Below, in pieces: positions 9,264 through 17,574 of a stretch of 64,000 nucleotides of DNA. The number at the start of each line of letters is the position of its first letter. Positions within the stretch are counted from its first letter, which is position 1. The stretch is from Streptococcus moroccensis (GTDB lineage Bacteria > Bacillota > Bacilli > Lactobacillales > Streptococcaceae). The DNA is taken from the NCBI RefSeq assembly GCF_030812835.1, contig NZ_JAUSTM010000006.1, positions 1 to 64,000 of the forward strand, given 5' to 3'. Under the pieces are notes generated by a model that saw only the letters and a list, made by a program, of their open reading frames with translations, searched no databases and was not told the origin of the DNA. Position numbers and translations under genes: made by a program.

Positions 9264-10606
9264 TGAAAACAACTATGACAAAAACCTATCATTTTATCGG
9301 AATTAAAGGCTCAGGAATGTCGGCCCTAGCCTTAATGCTTCATCAAATGGGACACAAGGTTCAAGGGTCTGATGAGGAGAAGTACTACTTTACTCAACGG
9401 GGGCTTGAACAAGCAGGAATCACCATTTTGCCCTTTTCAGAAGCAAATCTGACAGATGATGTTGAGGTAATTGCTGGAAATGCCTTTAAGGCAGCTAATA
9501 ATGTTGAAGTGGCCTATGCTGAAAAGCACGGGATTCCCTACCGCCGTTACCATGAATTTCTTGGCGCATTCATGACTGATTTTACGAGTTTTGGAGTTGC
9601 CGGTGCTCACGGAAAAACGTCGACAACTGGTTTGCTTGCCCATGTGCTTCGCCATATCACTGACACAAGTTTTCTTATTGGTGATGGGACAGGTCGTGGC
9701 TCTGAGAGTGCCAAATATTTTGTCTTTGAGTCCGATGAGTATGAGCGTCATTTTATGCCTTATCACCCTGAATACTCTATTATCACCAATATTGATTTTG
9801 ACCACCCTGACTATTTCACCAGTCTTGAAGATGTTTGTAATGCTTTTGATGATTACGCCAAGCAAATCACTAAAGGACTCTTTGTGTACGGTGAAGATGA
9901 ACATCTGCGTCAGATTACAGCGAGCGCTCCTATTTATTATTATGGGTTTTCAGAGGAGAACCACTATGTGGCTTATGATATGGAACGTTCAACCTCAGGA
10001 TCTCGCTTTAAAGTACGATTTGAGCAGGAAGAGTTGGGTGAATTTGCGATTCCGACCTTTGGAAAGCACAATGTCATGAATGCTACAGCTGTTATAGCAA
10101 CGCTTCACCAAGCTGGCTTTGACTTGAACCTGGTACGTGAGCATCTGATTTCCTTTGCAGGTGTTAAACGACGTTTTACGGAAAAGAAAGTTAATGATAC
10201 GGTGATTATTGATGACTTTGCTCATCATCCGACAGAGATAATGGCAACGATCGATGCTGCTCGACAGAAGTATCCAACAAAAGAAATAGTAGCTATTTTT
10301 CAACCGCATACCTTTACGCGCACGATTGCCCTATTAGATGACTTTGCCACGGCTCTTGATTTGGCCGATGTTGTTTATCTTGCTCAAATTTATGGTTCTG
10401 CACGAGAAGTAGATAATGGTGATGTAAAAGTCGAAGACTTGGCTGCTAAGATTCATAAACCTGGTTCTGTTGTGACCGTTGAAAATGTGTCTCCATTGCT
10501 AGACCATGACAATGCTGTTTATGTCTTTATGGGAGCAGGGGATATTCAATCCTATGAGTATTCATTTGAGCAACTCCTCTCTCGACTAACCCAGAATGTT
10601 CAATAA
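9263..10606 (+). CDS. murC: UDP-N-acetylmuramate--L-alanine ligase
   Basis: MurC adds L-alanine to UDP-MurNAc in cytosolic peptidoglycan precursor synthesis, using ATP. The first domain shows [11 protein letters not shown] (UDP-binding loop) near residue 12. The Mur ligase P-loop [10 protein letters not shown] lies near 115, followed by ESDEYERHF and [10 protein letters not shown]. The C-terminal domain begins at about 305 and contains [10 protein letters not shown] and FQPHTFTRT. The 447 codons include an upstream ATG that overlaps the preceding stop; ATG at 9275 (MTKTYHF) is an alternative start four codons later and fits the usual streptococcal N-terminus. Neither has a strong ribosome binding site, so translation is probably coupled to the preceding gene. 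Confidence 0.97.
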   Translation: MKTTMTKTYHFIGIKGSGMSALALMLHQMGHKVQGSDEEKYYFTQRGLEQAGITILPFSEANLTDDVEVIAGNAFKAANNVEVAYAEKHGIPYRRYHEFLGAFMTDFTSFGVAGAHGKTSTTGLLAHVLRHITDTSFLIGDGTGRGSESAKYFVFESDEYERHFMPYHPEYSIITNIDFDHPDYFTSLEDVCNAFDDYAKQITKGLFVYGEDEHLRQITASAPIYYYGFSEENHYVAYDMERSTSGSRFKVRFEQEELGEFAIPTFGKHNVMNATAVIATLHQAGFDLNLVREHLISFAGVKRRFTEKKVNDTVIIDDFAHHPTEIMATIDAARQKYPTKEIVAIFQPHTFTRTIALLDDFATALDLADVVYLAQIYGSAREVDNGDVKVEDLAAKIHKPGSVVTVENVSPLLDHDNAVYVFMGAGDIQSYEYSFEQLLSRLTQNVQ

Positions 10607-10609
10607 CAT

Positions 10610-11098
10610 ATGATAACCATTAGACATGTAACAATGACGGATACCGAGCGTGTCATAGCCATCGAGTTTCAGAATTTTTCAGCAGAAGAAGCGTCAACGG
10701 TCGAAGCGTTTCATTCTCATATTCGACTCAATAGCGACACATTCTTGGTTGCTGAGATTGCTGGTGAAATAGCTGGCTTTATTGAAGGACCTGTGATTGA
10801 GGGAAACTTTTTGACAGATGACCTTTTTCAAGGCTCTCTGCCCAATCCCAAGAAAGGCGGTACCATTGCGGTAACCTCTCTAGCTATTGCCAAGGAGTAT
10901 CAAGGTCAAGGAGTAGGGACGGCGTTGATTGCTGCCTTAAAGGATGTTGCAGTTGCTCAAGAACGCCAAGGGATTACCCTGACCTGCCATGACTATTTGA
11001 TTCCTTATTACGAAATGAACGGGTTCAAGGATAATGGTTTGTCGACCTCTACACACGGGGGAGGTACTTGGTATAATATGTCCTGGAGATGCCCTTAA
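10610..11098 (+). CDS. GNAT-family N-acetyltransferase
   Basis: A 162-residue GNAT-fold protein. The acetyl-CoA binding motif A appears as VTSLAIAKEYQGQGVGTAL (about residues 89-107), with the R/QxxGxG/A signature QGQGVG. A Tyr-rich motif B region IPYYEMNGF follows. The substrate could be a small amine or a protein N-terminus; the sequence does not say which. It starts three bases after murC and is the last gene of that transcription unit, ending at a terminator. Confidence 0.8.
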   Translation: MITIRHVTMTDTERVIAIEFQNFSAEEASTVEAFHSHIRLNSDTFLVAEIAGEIAGFIEGPVIEGNFLTDDLFQGSLPNPKKGGTIAVTSLAIAKEYQGQGVGTALIAALKDVAVAQERQGITLTCHDYLIPYYEMNGFKDNGLSTSTHGGGTWYNMSWRCP

Positions 11099-11111
11099 AA
11101 ACCTGTTAAAA

Positions 11112-11142
11112 CAAGCCTTAGAGGTGAAAAGGCTTGCTTTTA
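11112..11142 (+). terminator. Intrinsic terminator after the acetyltransferase gene
   Basis: CAAGCCTT ... AAGGCTTG followed by CTTTTAT. The descending arm contains the -35 box of the mltG promoter. Confidence 0.75.
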
Positions 11143-11162
11143 TAGTGCTTTTAAGATATAAT
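11134..11162 (+). promoter_or_regulatory. Sigma-A promoter of mltG
   Basis: TTGCTT and TATAAT with 17-base spacing. The -35 box overlaps the 3' arm of the preceding terminator. Confidence 0.7.
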
Positions 11163-11192
11163 GACTAGTAATTGTGTGAAAGGAGTTAGCCG

Positions 11193-12887
11193 TTGTCTGA
11201 TAAATTAAATCCAAATGACCAAGAGTTAACTTTTAAAGAGAAAATCCTAAGAGATTTAGAACTTCTTAAAACTCAGGTTGAAGAGACAGATGAAACTGTC
11301 TTTGAAAACAACCCCTTATCGACGGAATCACAACCTACAGATACCACTCAGGTAGTGAGTGAGGATATTGAGCGCCTCAAGGCCGAACTAGCTGCCAAGA
11401 TGACCTCTTCCAAGGCTGAAACATCTGCTAGACCAGCTAATGAAGTCCCTGATTTCGTAGCAGAACAAGCACGACGTTTATCCGAAGGAGCAGATGGAAT
11501 TGACCACGGCGTTCCAGTTGTTAAAGCTGAACCAGAAGCAATCCCTCACAAAGTGGATTTGACGTTCAAACCAGAGGTTGATCCGACAGAAGAGTTTATG
11601 GAAACGGAAAAAATAGAGCCACCAGTCTCATCGGAACGTTCATATGCTACTGAAAAGCCAGAAGCTTCGTCAGGTGTTGCTGAACCGACAAGACTGAGTC
11701 GTTCTTCTAATCCTGAAAGAACTCCTAAGAAACCTAAAAAGGTTAAGAAAAAATCTAAGGCTAAGAAGCTTGTTGTGGGTATTTTCACGACCTTGTTGTT
11801 AGTCCTAATAGCAACTGGGGTTGCCGGATACTTCTTTGTTAAAGATAGTTTAGCTCCAGTAGATGCAAATGCGACTGAATTTGTTCAAGTCCAAATACCA
11901 GAAGGTTCTTCTGTTAAGGATATCTCTCAGACCCTTGAAAAAAATGGCCTGATTAAGAATGCTACTGTCTTTGATTTATATACCAAGTTCAAAAACCAGT
12001 CTGGCTTCCAAAGTGGCTATCATCAATTGCAAAAGAGCATGACTGTAGATGACATCATTGCAACCCTTCAACAAGAAGGGACAGCTGAAGAAGTGGTACC
12101 ATCTTTAGGAAAAGTCACGATCCCTGAAGGTTACACCTTAAAACAAATTGCAGAAGCGATTTCAGTGAATGCAGCATCATCTAATCGTTCTGCTTCACCT
12201 TATACCTCAGAAGAGTTTATGGAACTTGTAACGGATGAGGCATTCATTAGTGAAATGCAGGAGAAATACCCAGACCTCTTAGGAGGTTTACCGACTGCTG
12301 ACTCGGGTGTGATTTATCGTTTGGAAGGCTATCTCTTCCCTGCAACCTATGAGTACCAAGATGAGACAACTCTTCGTGAGATTGTTGATCAAATGTTGGC
12401 AGCTATGGATGCAAATCTAAGAACTTACTATGAAACGATTCAGAGTCAAGGACAAACCGTTAACCAAATTTTAACCTTGGCATCCTTGGTGGAAAAAGAA
12501 GGGTCTTCTGATGAAGATCGTAAGAATATTGCTAGTGTCTTTTATAACCGTATGCAATGGGGAATGCCTCTGCAATCAAATATTGCAATTTTATATGCAG
12601 AAGGTAAGCTAGGTGAGAAAATTTCCCTAGTCGAAGATGCGACGATCAACACTCAGATTGAATCACCTTATAACGTCTACACTAATCTTGGTTACATGCC
12701 TGGCCCAGTCGTAAGCCCAAGCTTATCGGCCATCAAAGCGACCATTGAACCAAGTACGACAGATTACTTCTACTTTGTAGCGGATGTGACTACCGGTAAG
12801 GTTTACTTTGCCAATACAATTGAAGAACATAATGTGAATGTTCAGACATACGTCAATGAACAGATTCAATCTTCTACAACTGAATAA
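11193..12887 (+). CDS. mltG: Endolytic murein transglycosylase MltG
   Basis: MltG (YceG) cleaves nascent glycan strands and works with the peripheral peptidoglycan synthesis machinery. The 564-residue protein has the streptococcal form: a long cytosolic, acidic and Ser/Thr/Pro-rich N-terminus (1-165), a basic stretch, one membrane helix at about 192-216, and an extracellular LysM-like subdomain plus the YceG catalytic domain. The catalytic Glu lies in ASLVEKEG near residue 430, followed by IASVFYNRM and LQSNIAI. The start is a TTG codon, set by AAAGGAG (11179-11185) eight bases upstream. It has its own promoter and is followed by a hairpin before greA. Confidence 0.95.
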   Translation: MSDKLNPNDQELTFKEKILRDLELLKTQVEETDETVFENNPLSTESQPTDTTQVVSEDIERLKAELAAKMTSSKAETSARPANEVPDFVAEQARRLSEGADGIDHGVPVVKAEPEAIPHKVDLTFKPEVDPTEEFMETEKIEPPVSSERSYATEKPEASSGVAEPTRLSRSSNPERTPKKPKKVKKKSKAKKLVVGIFTTLLLVLIATGVAGYFFVKDSLAPVDANATEFVQVQIPEGSSVKDISQTLEKNGLIKNATVFDLYTKFKNQSGFQSGYHQLQKSMTVDDIIATLQQEGTAEEVVPSLGKVTIPEGYTLKQIAEAISVNAASSNRSASPYTSEEFMELVTDEAFISEMQEKYPDLLGGLPTADSGVIYRLEGYLFPATYEYQDETTLREIVDQMLAAMDANLRTYYETIQSQGQTVNQILTLASLVEKEGSSDEDRKNIASVFYNRMQWGMPLQSNIAILYAEGKLGEKISLVEDATINTQIESPYNVYTNLGYMPGPVVSPSLSAIKATIEPSTTDYFYFVADVTTGKVYFANTIEEHNVNVQTYVNEQIQSSTTE

Positions 12888-12894
12888 AAAAGAG

Positions 12895-12932
12895 AAACAA
12901 AATGATGTGCTCGGTCACATTGTTTTGTTTTG
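12895..12932 (+). terminator. Hairpin terminator/attenuator between mltG and greA
   Basis: AACAAAATGATGTG pairs with CACATTGTTTTGTT around CTCGGT. The descending arm is itself T-rich, so it may act as a partial terminator ahead of greA. Confidence 0.6.
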
Positions 12933-12964
12933 TTACCATAACAAAGAAAAGAGAACATATTAAA

Positions 12965-13447
12965 ATGGCTGATAAAACATTTCCTATGACACTTGCTGAG
13001 AAAGAGCAATTGGAAAAAGAACTTGAAGAATTAAAATTGGTACGTCGCCCTGAAATCGTTGAACGCATCAAGGTAGCACGCTCGTACGGCGATCTTTCAG
13101 AAAACAGTGAATACGAAGCGGCTAAGGATGAGCAAGCCTTTGTTGAAGGTCAAATTTCAACGATTGAACACCAAATTCGCAACGCCGAAATTGTCGATAG
13201 CGACTCGGTAGCTGCAGATGAGGTTGCTATCGGTAAATCGGTTACCATCCAAGAAGTCGGTGAAAAAGAAACTGAAGTTTACACCATTGTTGGTGCGGCA
13301 TCTGCGGATGTGTTTGCAGGTAAAATTTCAAATGAAAGCCCTATGGGGCATGCCTTAATTGGAAACAAGGTCGGTGATACCGTCACAATTCCAACGCCAG
13401 CAGGAAGCTATGATGTTAAAATCGTCAAAGTTGAAAAAGCAAATTAG
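12965..13447 (+). CDS. greA: Transcription elongation factor GreA
   Basis: GreA stimulates the intrinsic transcript cleavage activity of backtracked RNA polymerase. From the ATG at 12965 the protein has 160 residues, the normal GreA length; upstream in-frame codons (from 12902) lie within the preceding hairpin and are rejected. The N-terminal coiled coil runs from about 10 to 75 and holds the conserved DLSENSEY acidic tip. The C-terminal FKBP-like domain contains SPMGHALIG and ends with VKVEKAN. The ribosome binding site is AAGAGAA, moderate in strength. Confidence 0.97.
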   Translation: MADKTFPMTLAEKEQLEKELEELKLVRRPEIVERIKVARSYGDLSENSEYEAAKDEQAFVEGQISTIEHQIRNAEIVDSDSVAADEVAIGKSVTIQEVGEKETEVYTIVGAASADVFAGKISNESPMGHALIGNKVGDTVTIPTPAGSYDVKIVKVEKAN

Positions 13448-13563
13448 GCTTAAAAGCTAGGTAGTATTTCCAACCGTCGCGAATGGATTGAACAAAATCG
13501 ACACGCAGTGGCTTAAGGCAGTTTCGCTAGCCTTTACCGTATTAAAAAGATCTTTATACCTCT
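13448..13563. other. Gene-free stretch between greA and its terminator
   Basis: About 115 bases follow greA before the strong terminator. A short in-frame stretch reading NRREWIEQNRHAVA then stop resembles protein-coding sequence and may be a gene remnant, but it is too short to assign. Confidence 0.3.
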
Positions 13564-13619
13564 AAAAAGAGTGGGGACGAACATTATCTGATGGATACTT
13601 GTTCGTCCTCATTCTTTTT
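13564..13619 (+). terminator. Long intrinsic terminator after greA
   Basis: AAAAAGAGTGGGGACGAAC pairs with GTTCGTCCTCATTCTTTTT, a stem of about 19 pairs with two mismatches, ending in a T-run. Confidence 0.8.
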
Positions 13620-13654
13620 GGATTTTTACGAATAGATAAGGGAAAGGAGTTGTG

Positions 13655-14079
13655 ATGAAAAAACTTATTATCATTCTTACAGTCTTAATCGGCTTTATGT
13701 CTCTAAAAGGCATTCATGCAGAAGATTTTGCTTTCCCTTTTTCGGAGGACAGGGCATTCAGGTAATTGAGCTTGGATGAGGTCAAACTAAACATTCGCCA
13801 AAAAGATCCTTCTATCTTTTCGTGGGGCGAATGGATCATGTCGATGCACAACTGGCTAAGGAACAGCTATTAAAGGTAAAGGACAGGGTTGATAAAACAA
13901 TCTACCATTTAGATACCAAAGGCATCTCTACTAAGTCTTATCGCGCTTTTTCTAAAAAGTATGCTATCCGTTCTACAGCTTATTTATCCCACTTTGAAAA
14001 CCGTCAACAAGTGTCGGTCTATCACAACAACTGGCGGGCAGACGAGACAGATCTTATCGCTTATTTAGAACAGAAGTAG
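13655..14079 (+). pseudogene. Degraded gene for a small secreted protein
   Basis: A good ribosome binding site (GGAAAGGAG) precedes ATG at 13655. This opens a clear signal peptide: basic MKKL, a hydrophobic core and a cleavage-like GIHA-ED. The frame stops at TAA 13763-13765 after 36 codons. The same frame then stays open to 13873 with plausible protein sequence (LDEVKLNIRQ, WGEWIMSM). From about 13822 a different frame is open for 85 codons to 14079 and reads like a basic C-terminal domain (DRVDKTIYHLDTKG ... LEQK). One nonsense change plus one frameshift would join these into a protein of about 140 residues. The family is not recognised. A sequencing error cannot be excluded for the frameshift. 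Confidence 0.6.
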
Positions 14080-14080
14080 C

Positions 14081-14111
14081 AAAAATCCCTTTGGAAAAAT
14101 ACCAAAGGGAT
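14081..14111 (-). terminator. Terminator of yidC2
   Basis: On the minus strand ATCCCTTTGG pairs with CCAAAGGGAT and is followed by TTTTT. It lies immediately downstream of yidC2. Confidence 0.75.
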
Positions 14112-14116
14112 AATGG

Positions 14117-15049
14117 TTATCTTGAGCGTTGCTTACCAGCATTGCGTTTTTGAGTGTTTTTAGGTTTATTAGGCAAAACAGCTTGATTATTGGATGCTGG
14201 AGTGACATCCTTCTTGTAACTAGAAGCAGTTGAAGGACGCGCCTTAGGAGGATTCTTTTCAAACTCCTCAGCAATTTTTCGCTTATGATATGGTCGTACG
14301 ATGTAATTGACAATCAACTGTTGGACGATTTGAATAATACCACCAACTAGCCAATAGAGGGTTACACCTGCAGGAGAGGTGAAGGAGAAGAAAACAATCA
14401 TGAGAGGGCTCATGTACATCATGGATTTCATCTGTGCCCGTTGGTCTGGATCCACTGCCAGCATGGAGAGGTAAGACTGAAGGAAGTATAGCAGACCTAC
14501 AATTACAGTTAAAACAATAGAAGGACTACCAAGATCCATGCCTAGGAAGGTCGCTTCAGAAACACCTGGTGTATAACGGGCAGCGTAGAAGATGGCTGTA
14601 AAGAAAGGCATCTGGATAAGAAGAGGTAAGCACCCCATACCACCAAGCATGGAAAGACCATTTTCTTTTTGAACAGCCATCATTTCTTGCTGGATTAAAA
14701 GCTGTTCTTGCTGGTCTTTAGCATTTTTTAAGCGTTCTTGAATAGGATCTAGAATGGGTTTTAGGTGTTCGCGACGCACTGCTTGAGAGCTGGCTTTCCA
14801 TGCCTGATAAAGCCCTAGAGGAAAGATAATCGCCCGAACAATCAAGGTTGTCAAGATAATCCCAATCCCATAACCAAACCCTTGATCCTTAGCAAAGTAA
14901 GTAATCAATTGGCCCATAGGAGCTACAAGAAGGTTGTAGACCCAACCTTCTCCTGTCGGCACACCATTCTCATTTTGGACACAGCCCGCTAGAAAGACCA
15001 TAGCCAATAGGCCTAAGCCTAATAGACGTAGAAGTTGTTTCTTTTTCAC
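14117..15049 (-). CDS. yidC2: Membrane protein insertase YidC2 (OxaA)
   Basis: YidC-type insertases place proteins in the cytoplasmic membrane alone or with SecYEG. The 310-residue protein starts with a lipoprotein signal peptide ending in LAGC. Five membrane segments follow in the 60-kDa/Oxa1 core, with the conserved GCLPLLIQMPFF motif near residue 140. The C-terminus (about 255-310) is long and strongly basic, which is the mark of the streptococcal YidC2 paralogue whose tail contacts ribosomes. Ribosome binding site AAAAAGGAAA precedes the ATG. It lies downstream of acyP on the same strand, with a 74-base gap. Confidence 0.95.
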   Translation of the reverse strand: MKKKQLLRLLGLGLLAMVFLAGCVQNENGVPTGEGWVYNLLVAPMGQLITYFAKDQGFGYGIGIILTTLIVRAIIFPLGLYQAWKASSQAVRREHLKPILDPIQERLKNAKDQQEQLLIQQEMMAVQKENGLSMLGGMGCLPLLIQMPFFTAIFYAARYTPGVSEATFLGMDLGSPSIVLTVIVGLLYFLQSYLSMLAVDPDQRAQMKSMMYMSPLMIVFFSFTSPAGVTLYWLVGGIIQIVQQLIVNYIVRPYHKRKIAEEFEKNPPKARPSTASSYKKDVTPASNNQAVLPNKPKNTQKRNAGKQRSR

Positions 15050-15123
15050 AAATAAAATTTCCTTTTTAAGATAATATTATTCTATTCTACCTTTTTTAGA
15101 GCTGTTAGACAAGTCTTAACCAC

Positions 15124-15402
15124 TTATTGTTTGACTTTAAAATCTTTATAATCTTCAAAGTTAGCCATGGTCACATCAAGGTATGAAACATTTGAAAAGG
15201 GAGTTGGTCCTTTACGAATATCATGGATGAATTGGCTGATTTTTTCAGGATAATCAGATTGAGCTAAAATGGTCACCGTACCATCCTCGTTGTTCCAAAC
15301 TCGGCCGTTGATATTTCCAATTTCAAGAGCTAGAGACAAGACACCCCAACGAAAACCAACACCTTGAACGCGGCCAGATGCGGTCATTTTTACTTTTTTC
15401 AT
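15124..15402 (-). CDS. acyP: Acylphosphatase
   Basis: AcyP hydrolyses acyl phosphates such as 1,3-bisphosphoglycerate. The 92-residue protein has the family length and the signature GRVQGVGFRWG near residues 9-19 with the catalytic Arg, plus GRVWNNEDGTV containing the catalytic Asn. Start ATG is preceded by a near-ideal AAAGGAGG. It is transcribed divergently from the rRNA/tRNA methyltransferase gene and upstream of yidC2. Confidence 0.95.
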   Translation of the reverse strand: MKKVKMTASGRVQGVGFRWGVLSLALEIGNINGRVWNNEDGTVTILAQSDYPEKISQFIHDIRKGPTPFSNVSYLDVTMANFEDYKDFKVKQ

Positions 15403-15419
15403 AGGTTCATCCTCCTTTA

Positions 15420-15428
15420 TGATATAAT
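15420..15428 (+). promoter_or_regulatory. Extended -10 promoter, predicted leaderless start
   Basis: TG-A-TATAAT ends six bases before the ATG of the methyltransferase gene, so transcription should start at or next to the A of the start codon. No Shine-Dalgarno sequence is present in the six-base gap ATCCTT. Confidence 0.6.
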
Positions 15429-15434
15429 ATCCTT

Positions 15435-16175
15435 ATGGAAATTATAACATCTAGGGCTAATAATGCAATCAAAAACGCCAAAAAATTACAGCAAAAGAAA
15501 TACCGGAAAACCAGCTATCTTATTGAAGGTTGGCACCTTTTTGAAGAAGCTGTCGCCGCTAATGCTAATATTGAAAAAATCTTTGTCATTCCGGAGCAAG
15601 CTGACAAAGTAAGGGATTATCCTCAAGCGGTTCAGGTAACAGCTGAGCTGTTGAAAGATCTTGCAGAGAGCCCTTCGCCTCAAGGTGTTGTTGCGGTTAT
15701 TGCTCTTCCAAATCAGCAGATGCCAGAGGTGTTAACAGGTCGCTTCTTAGTTCTTGAAGATGTTCAGGATCCTGGGAATGTTGGGACTATGATTCGAACA
15801 GCGGATGCAGCAGGCTTTGATGGAGTCATCGTTTCTGAAAAGACTGCTGATATCTACAATCTCAAAACGCTGAGATCAATGCAGGGTAGCCATTTTCACC
15901 TACCTATTTATCAAGTAGACACTGCAGAGGCACTTTCAAGACTAAAAGCTTGCCAGATCCCACTTGTGGCGACGACACTTTCTGAGCATTCCATTGATTA
16001 CCGTGAGGTGCCTAAGACAGCTAATGTTGCTCTTATTATGGGGAATGAAGGCCAAGGTATCAGTGACCTAGTGGCTCAGGAGGCTGATATATTGGCCCAT
16101 ATCACAATGCCTGGAAGGGCGGAGAGTCTCAATGTGGCTGTTGCTACTGGTATCCTCTTATTTCATATCGTTTAA
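15435..16175 (+). CDS. TrmH/SpoU-family RNA 2'-O-methyltransferase
   Basis: A 246-residue SPOUT-class methyltransferase acting on rRNA or tRNA ribose. The N-terminal substrate-binding domain (1-95) contains KYRKTSYLIEGWHLFEEA. The catalytic trefoil-knot domain has motif 1 LEDVQDPGNVGTMIRTADA (about 110-128), motif 2 IMGNEGQGIS (about 195-204) and motif 3 PGRAESLNVAVA (about 222-233). This is close to the RlmB/TrmH group but I cannot name the target nucleotide. The N-terminus MEIITSRAN is the conserved streptococcal start, so the start codon is secure. The -10 box lies only six bases upstream with no ribosome binding site. It is divergent from acyP. Confidence 0.93.
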   Translation: MEIITSRANNAIKNAKKLQQKKYRKTSYLIEGWHLFEEAVAANANIEKIFVIPEQADKVRDYPQAVQVTAELLKDLAESPSPQGVVAVIALPNQQMPEVLTGRFLVLEDVQDPGNVGTMIRTADAAGFDGVIVSEKTADIYNLKTLRSMQGSHFHLPIYQVDTAEALSRLKACQIPLVATTLSEHSIDYREVPKTANVALIMGNEGQGISDLVAQEADILAHITMPGRAESLNVAVATGILLFHIV

Positions 16176-16241
16176 GCTGGTATTTACTCGTTTATATCAG
16201 GTTAGTCCTGAACCGCACGATTAGAAATCTAGGCTTAAAAA

Positions 16242-16250
16242 TGGTATAAT
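16242..16250 (+). promoter_or_regulatory. Extended -10 promoter of the HD hydrolase gene
   Basis: TG-G-TATAAT lies about 80 bases before the preferred ATG at 16330. This leaves a structured 5' leader. Confidence 0.65.
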
Positions 16251-16258
16251 AATGATAG

Positions 16259-16311
16259 AGATTCTTTTCGGGGAGTTAGCGCAATCGTTGAGCGACCAAA
16301 GGAAAGAATCT
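16259..16311 (+). other. 5'-leader hairpin of the HD hydrolase mRNA
   Basis: AGATTCTTTTC (16259-16269) pairs with GGAAAGAATCT (16301-16311), an eleven-pair stem with one G-U, enclosing a 31-base loop that contains further self-complementary GC-rich segments. It would form at the very 5' end of the transcript. Confidence 0.4.
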
Positions 16312-16329
16312 GTAAGTGAGGTTTTGCCT

Positions 16330-16827
16330 ATGCACTATACACAAGACAAAGAATTTATGGAATACATTGGGCAGTTGATTGAAAATCCCAGAATGAAGAG
16401 AATGGATCAGATTGTTCATCATCACCATTCAACACGCTTAAAACACTCGATCAATGTCGCCTATACCAGTTATAAGATTGCTAAAAAATTTGGATGGGAC
16501 GCTAAATCCACAGCTCGTGGTGGCGTGATGCATGACATGTTTTATTATGATTGGCGGACAACTAAGTTTAATAAAGGTCATGCTTGGATTCATCCGCGAA
16601 TTGCCTTGCGGAATGCTCGAAAAATTACAACGGTTAACAAGTTAGAAGAAGATATCATTTTGAAACATATGTGGGGAGCAACGATTGCGCCACCCCGCTA
16701 TAAAGAGTCATATATCGTGACCACAGTGGACAAATATTGGGCTGTCCGAGAAGCGATAACGCCCTATACAGAGGCTTTTAAACATCGTCGCCCCCATCTG
16801 TTCCACCGTCGCATTTTAAAACGTTAA
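16330..16827 (+). CDS. HD-domain hydrolase
   Basis: A 165-residue HD-superfamily metal-dependent phosphohydrolase. The motif order is H (HHHHSTRLKHS region near residue 30), HD in GVMHDMFYYDW near residue 70, and a later DKYW aspartate. Such proteins act on nucleotides or phosphorylated signals; the substrate is unknown. GTGAGG (16315-16320) positions the ATG at 16330. An in-frame ATG at 16252 lies right after the -10 box and would not be inside the mRNA. The next gene begins 17 bases downstream and is probably co-transcribed. Confidence 0.85.
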   Translation: MHYTQDKEFMEYIGQLIENPRMKRMDQIVHHHHSTRLKHSINVAYTSYKIAKKFGWDAKSTARGGVMHDMFYYDWRTTKFNKGHAWIHPRIALRNARKITTVNKLEEDIILKHMWGATIAPPRYKESYIVTTVDKYWAVREAITPYTEAFKHRRPHLFHRRILKR

Positions 16828-16844
16828 GGAAAAAGGATGCTAGA

Positions 16845-17528
16845 ATGAACAATACTGCTATTCAGACACAGACTGGCTTATCCAGTTTTTATGCCAAAAT
16901 CTATGGATTTGTTGCCATGGGCATCGGTTTATCAACCTTTGTCAGTGGTTTGATGTTAACGGTTTTCCAAAACCATCTTGTTAACATGATTACGGGTTCT
17001 CCTTGGCGTTTGTACTTGATTATCTTCGCTGAGTTAGGCTTAGTACTTTTTGCCTCTAGAGCAGCGATCAAAAACACCCCGATGGCTCTGCCCTTGTTTT
17101 TGATTTATTCTTTGGTCAATGGCTACACGCTCAGCTTCATTATTGCCCGTTATACTCAGACGACAGTTTTTCAGGCGCTTTTGAGTGCGACTGTTATGTT
17201 TGCTGTTATGGCGATTATCGGTGTGACCGTTAAGAAAGATTTATCAGGGATCGGTAAGGCCTTGATGGGTGCTTTAATCGGTATTATCATTGCCTCTGTT
17301 GTCAATGTGTTTATCGGAAGTGGCGCCATGTCATATGTGATTTCCATTGTGACGGTCCTTATTTTTGCGGGGCTTATTGCCTGGGATAACCAAAGAATCA
17401 AACAGGTTTATTTCGAGCTAGATGGTCAAGTACCAACTGGTTGGGCAGTTTCATTAGCCCTAAACCTTTATCTGGATTTTATCAACCTTTTTATCCATCT
17501 CTTAAACATTCTGTCTCGGAATGATTGA
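16845..17528 (+). CDS. Bax-inhibitor-1/YccA-family membrane protein
   Basis: A 227-residue polytopic protein with seven predicted membrane helices and short loops, matching the BI-1 (TMBIM/YetJ) family of pH-sensitive calcium leak channels. The last helix region contains ALNLYLDFINLFIHLLNIL, the hallmark C-terminal segment of this family, and IAWDNQRIK precedes it. AAGGATG is the likely ribosome binding site. It follows the HD hydrolase gene closely and ends at a terminator, after which the mobile block begins. Bacterial function is uncertain. Confidence 0.9.
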   Translation: MNNTAIQTQTGLSSFYAKIYGFVAMGIGLSTFVSGLMLTVFQNHLVNMITGSPWRLYLIIFAELGLVLFASRAAIKNTPMALPLFLIYSLVNGYTLSFIIARYTQTTVFQALLSATVMFAVMAIIGVTVKKDLSGIGKALMGALIGIIIASVVNVFIGSGAMSYVISIVTVLIFAGLIAWDNQRIKQVYFELDGQVPTGWAVSLALNLYLDFINLFIHLLNILSRND

Positions 17529-17541
17529 GTAAGGAACCCTA

Positions 17542-17561
17542 AAACAGCCGTTAGGCTGTTT
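17542..17561 (+). terminator. Terminator hairpin after the BI-1 family gene
   Basis: AAACAGCC-gtta-GGCTGTTT. The usual T-run is cut short (TTTCAG). A near-identical hairpin with a full T-run lies at 23596-23618 at the other end of the mobile block. Confidence 0.6.
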
Positions 17562-17574
17562 CAGATTATGTGAC

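Noticed and set aside
12902..12964. Upstream N-terminal extension of GreA
   Set aside because: These codons lie in the hairpin after mltG and would make GreA longer than the constant family length of about 160.
16252..16329. Upstream in-frame ATG for the HD hydrolase
   Set aside because: It lies two bases after the -10 box, before the expected transcription start; ATG 16330 has a ribosome binding site.
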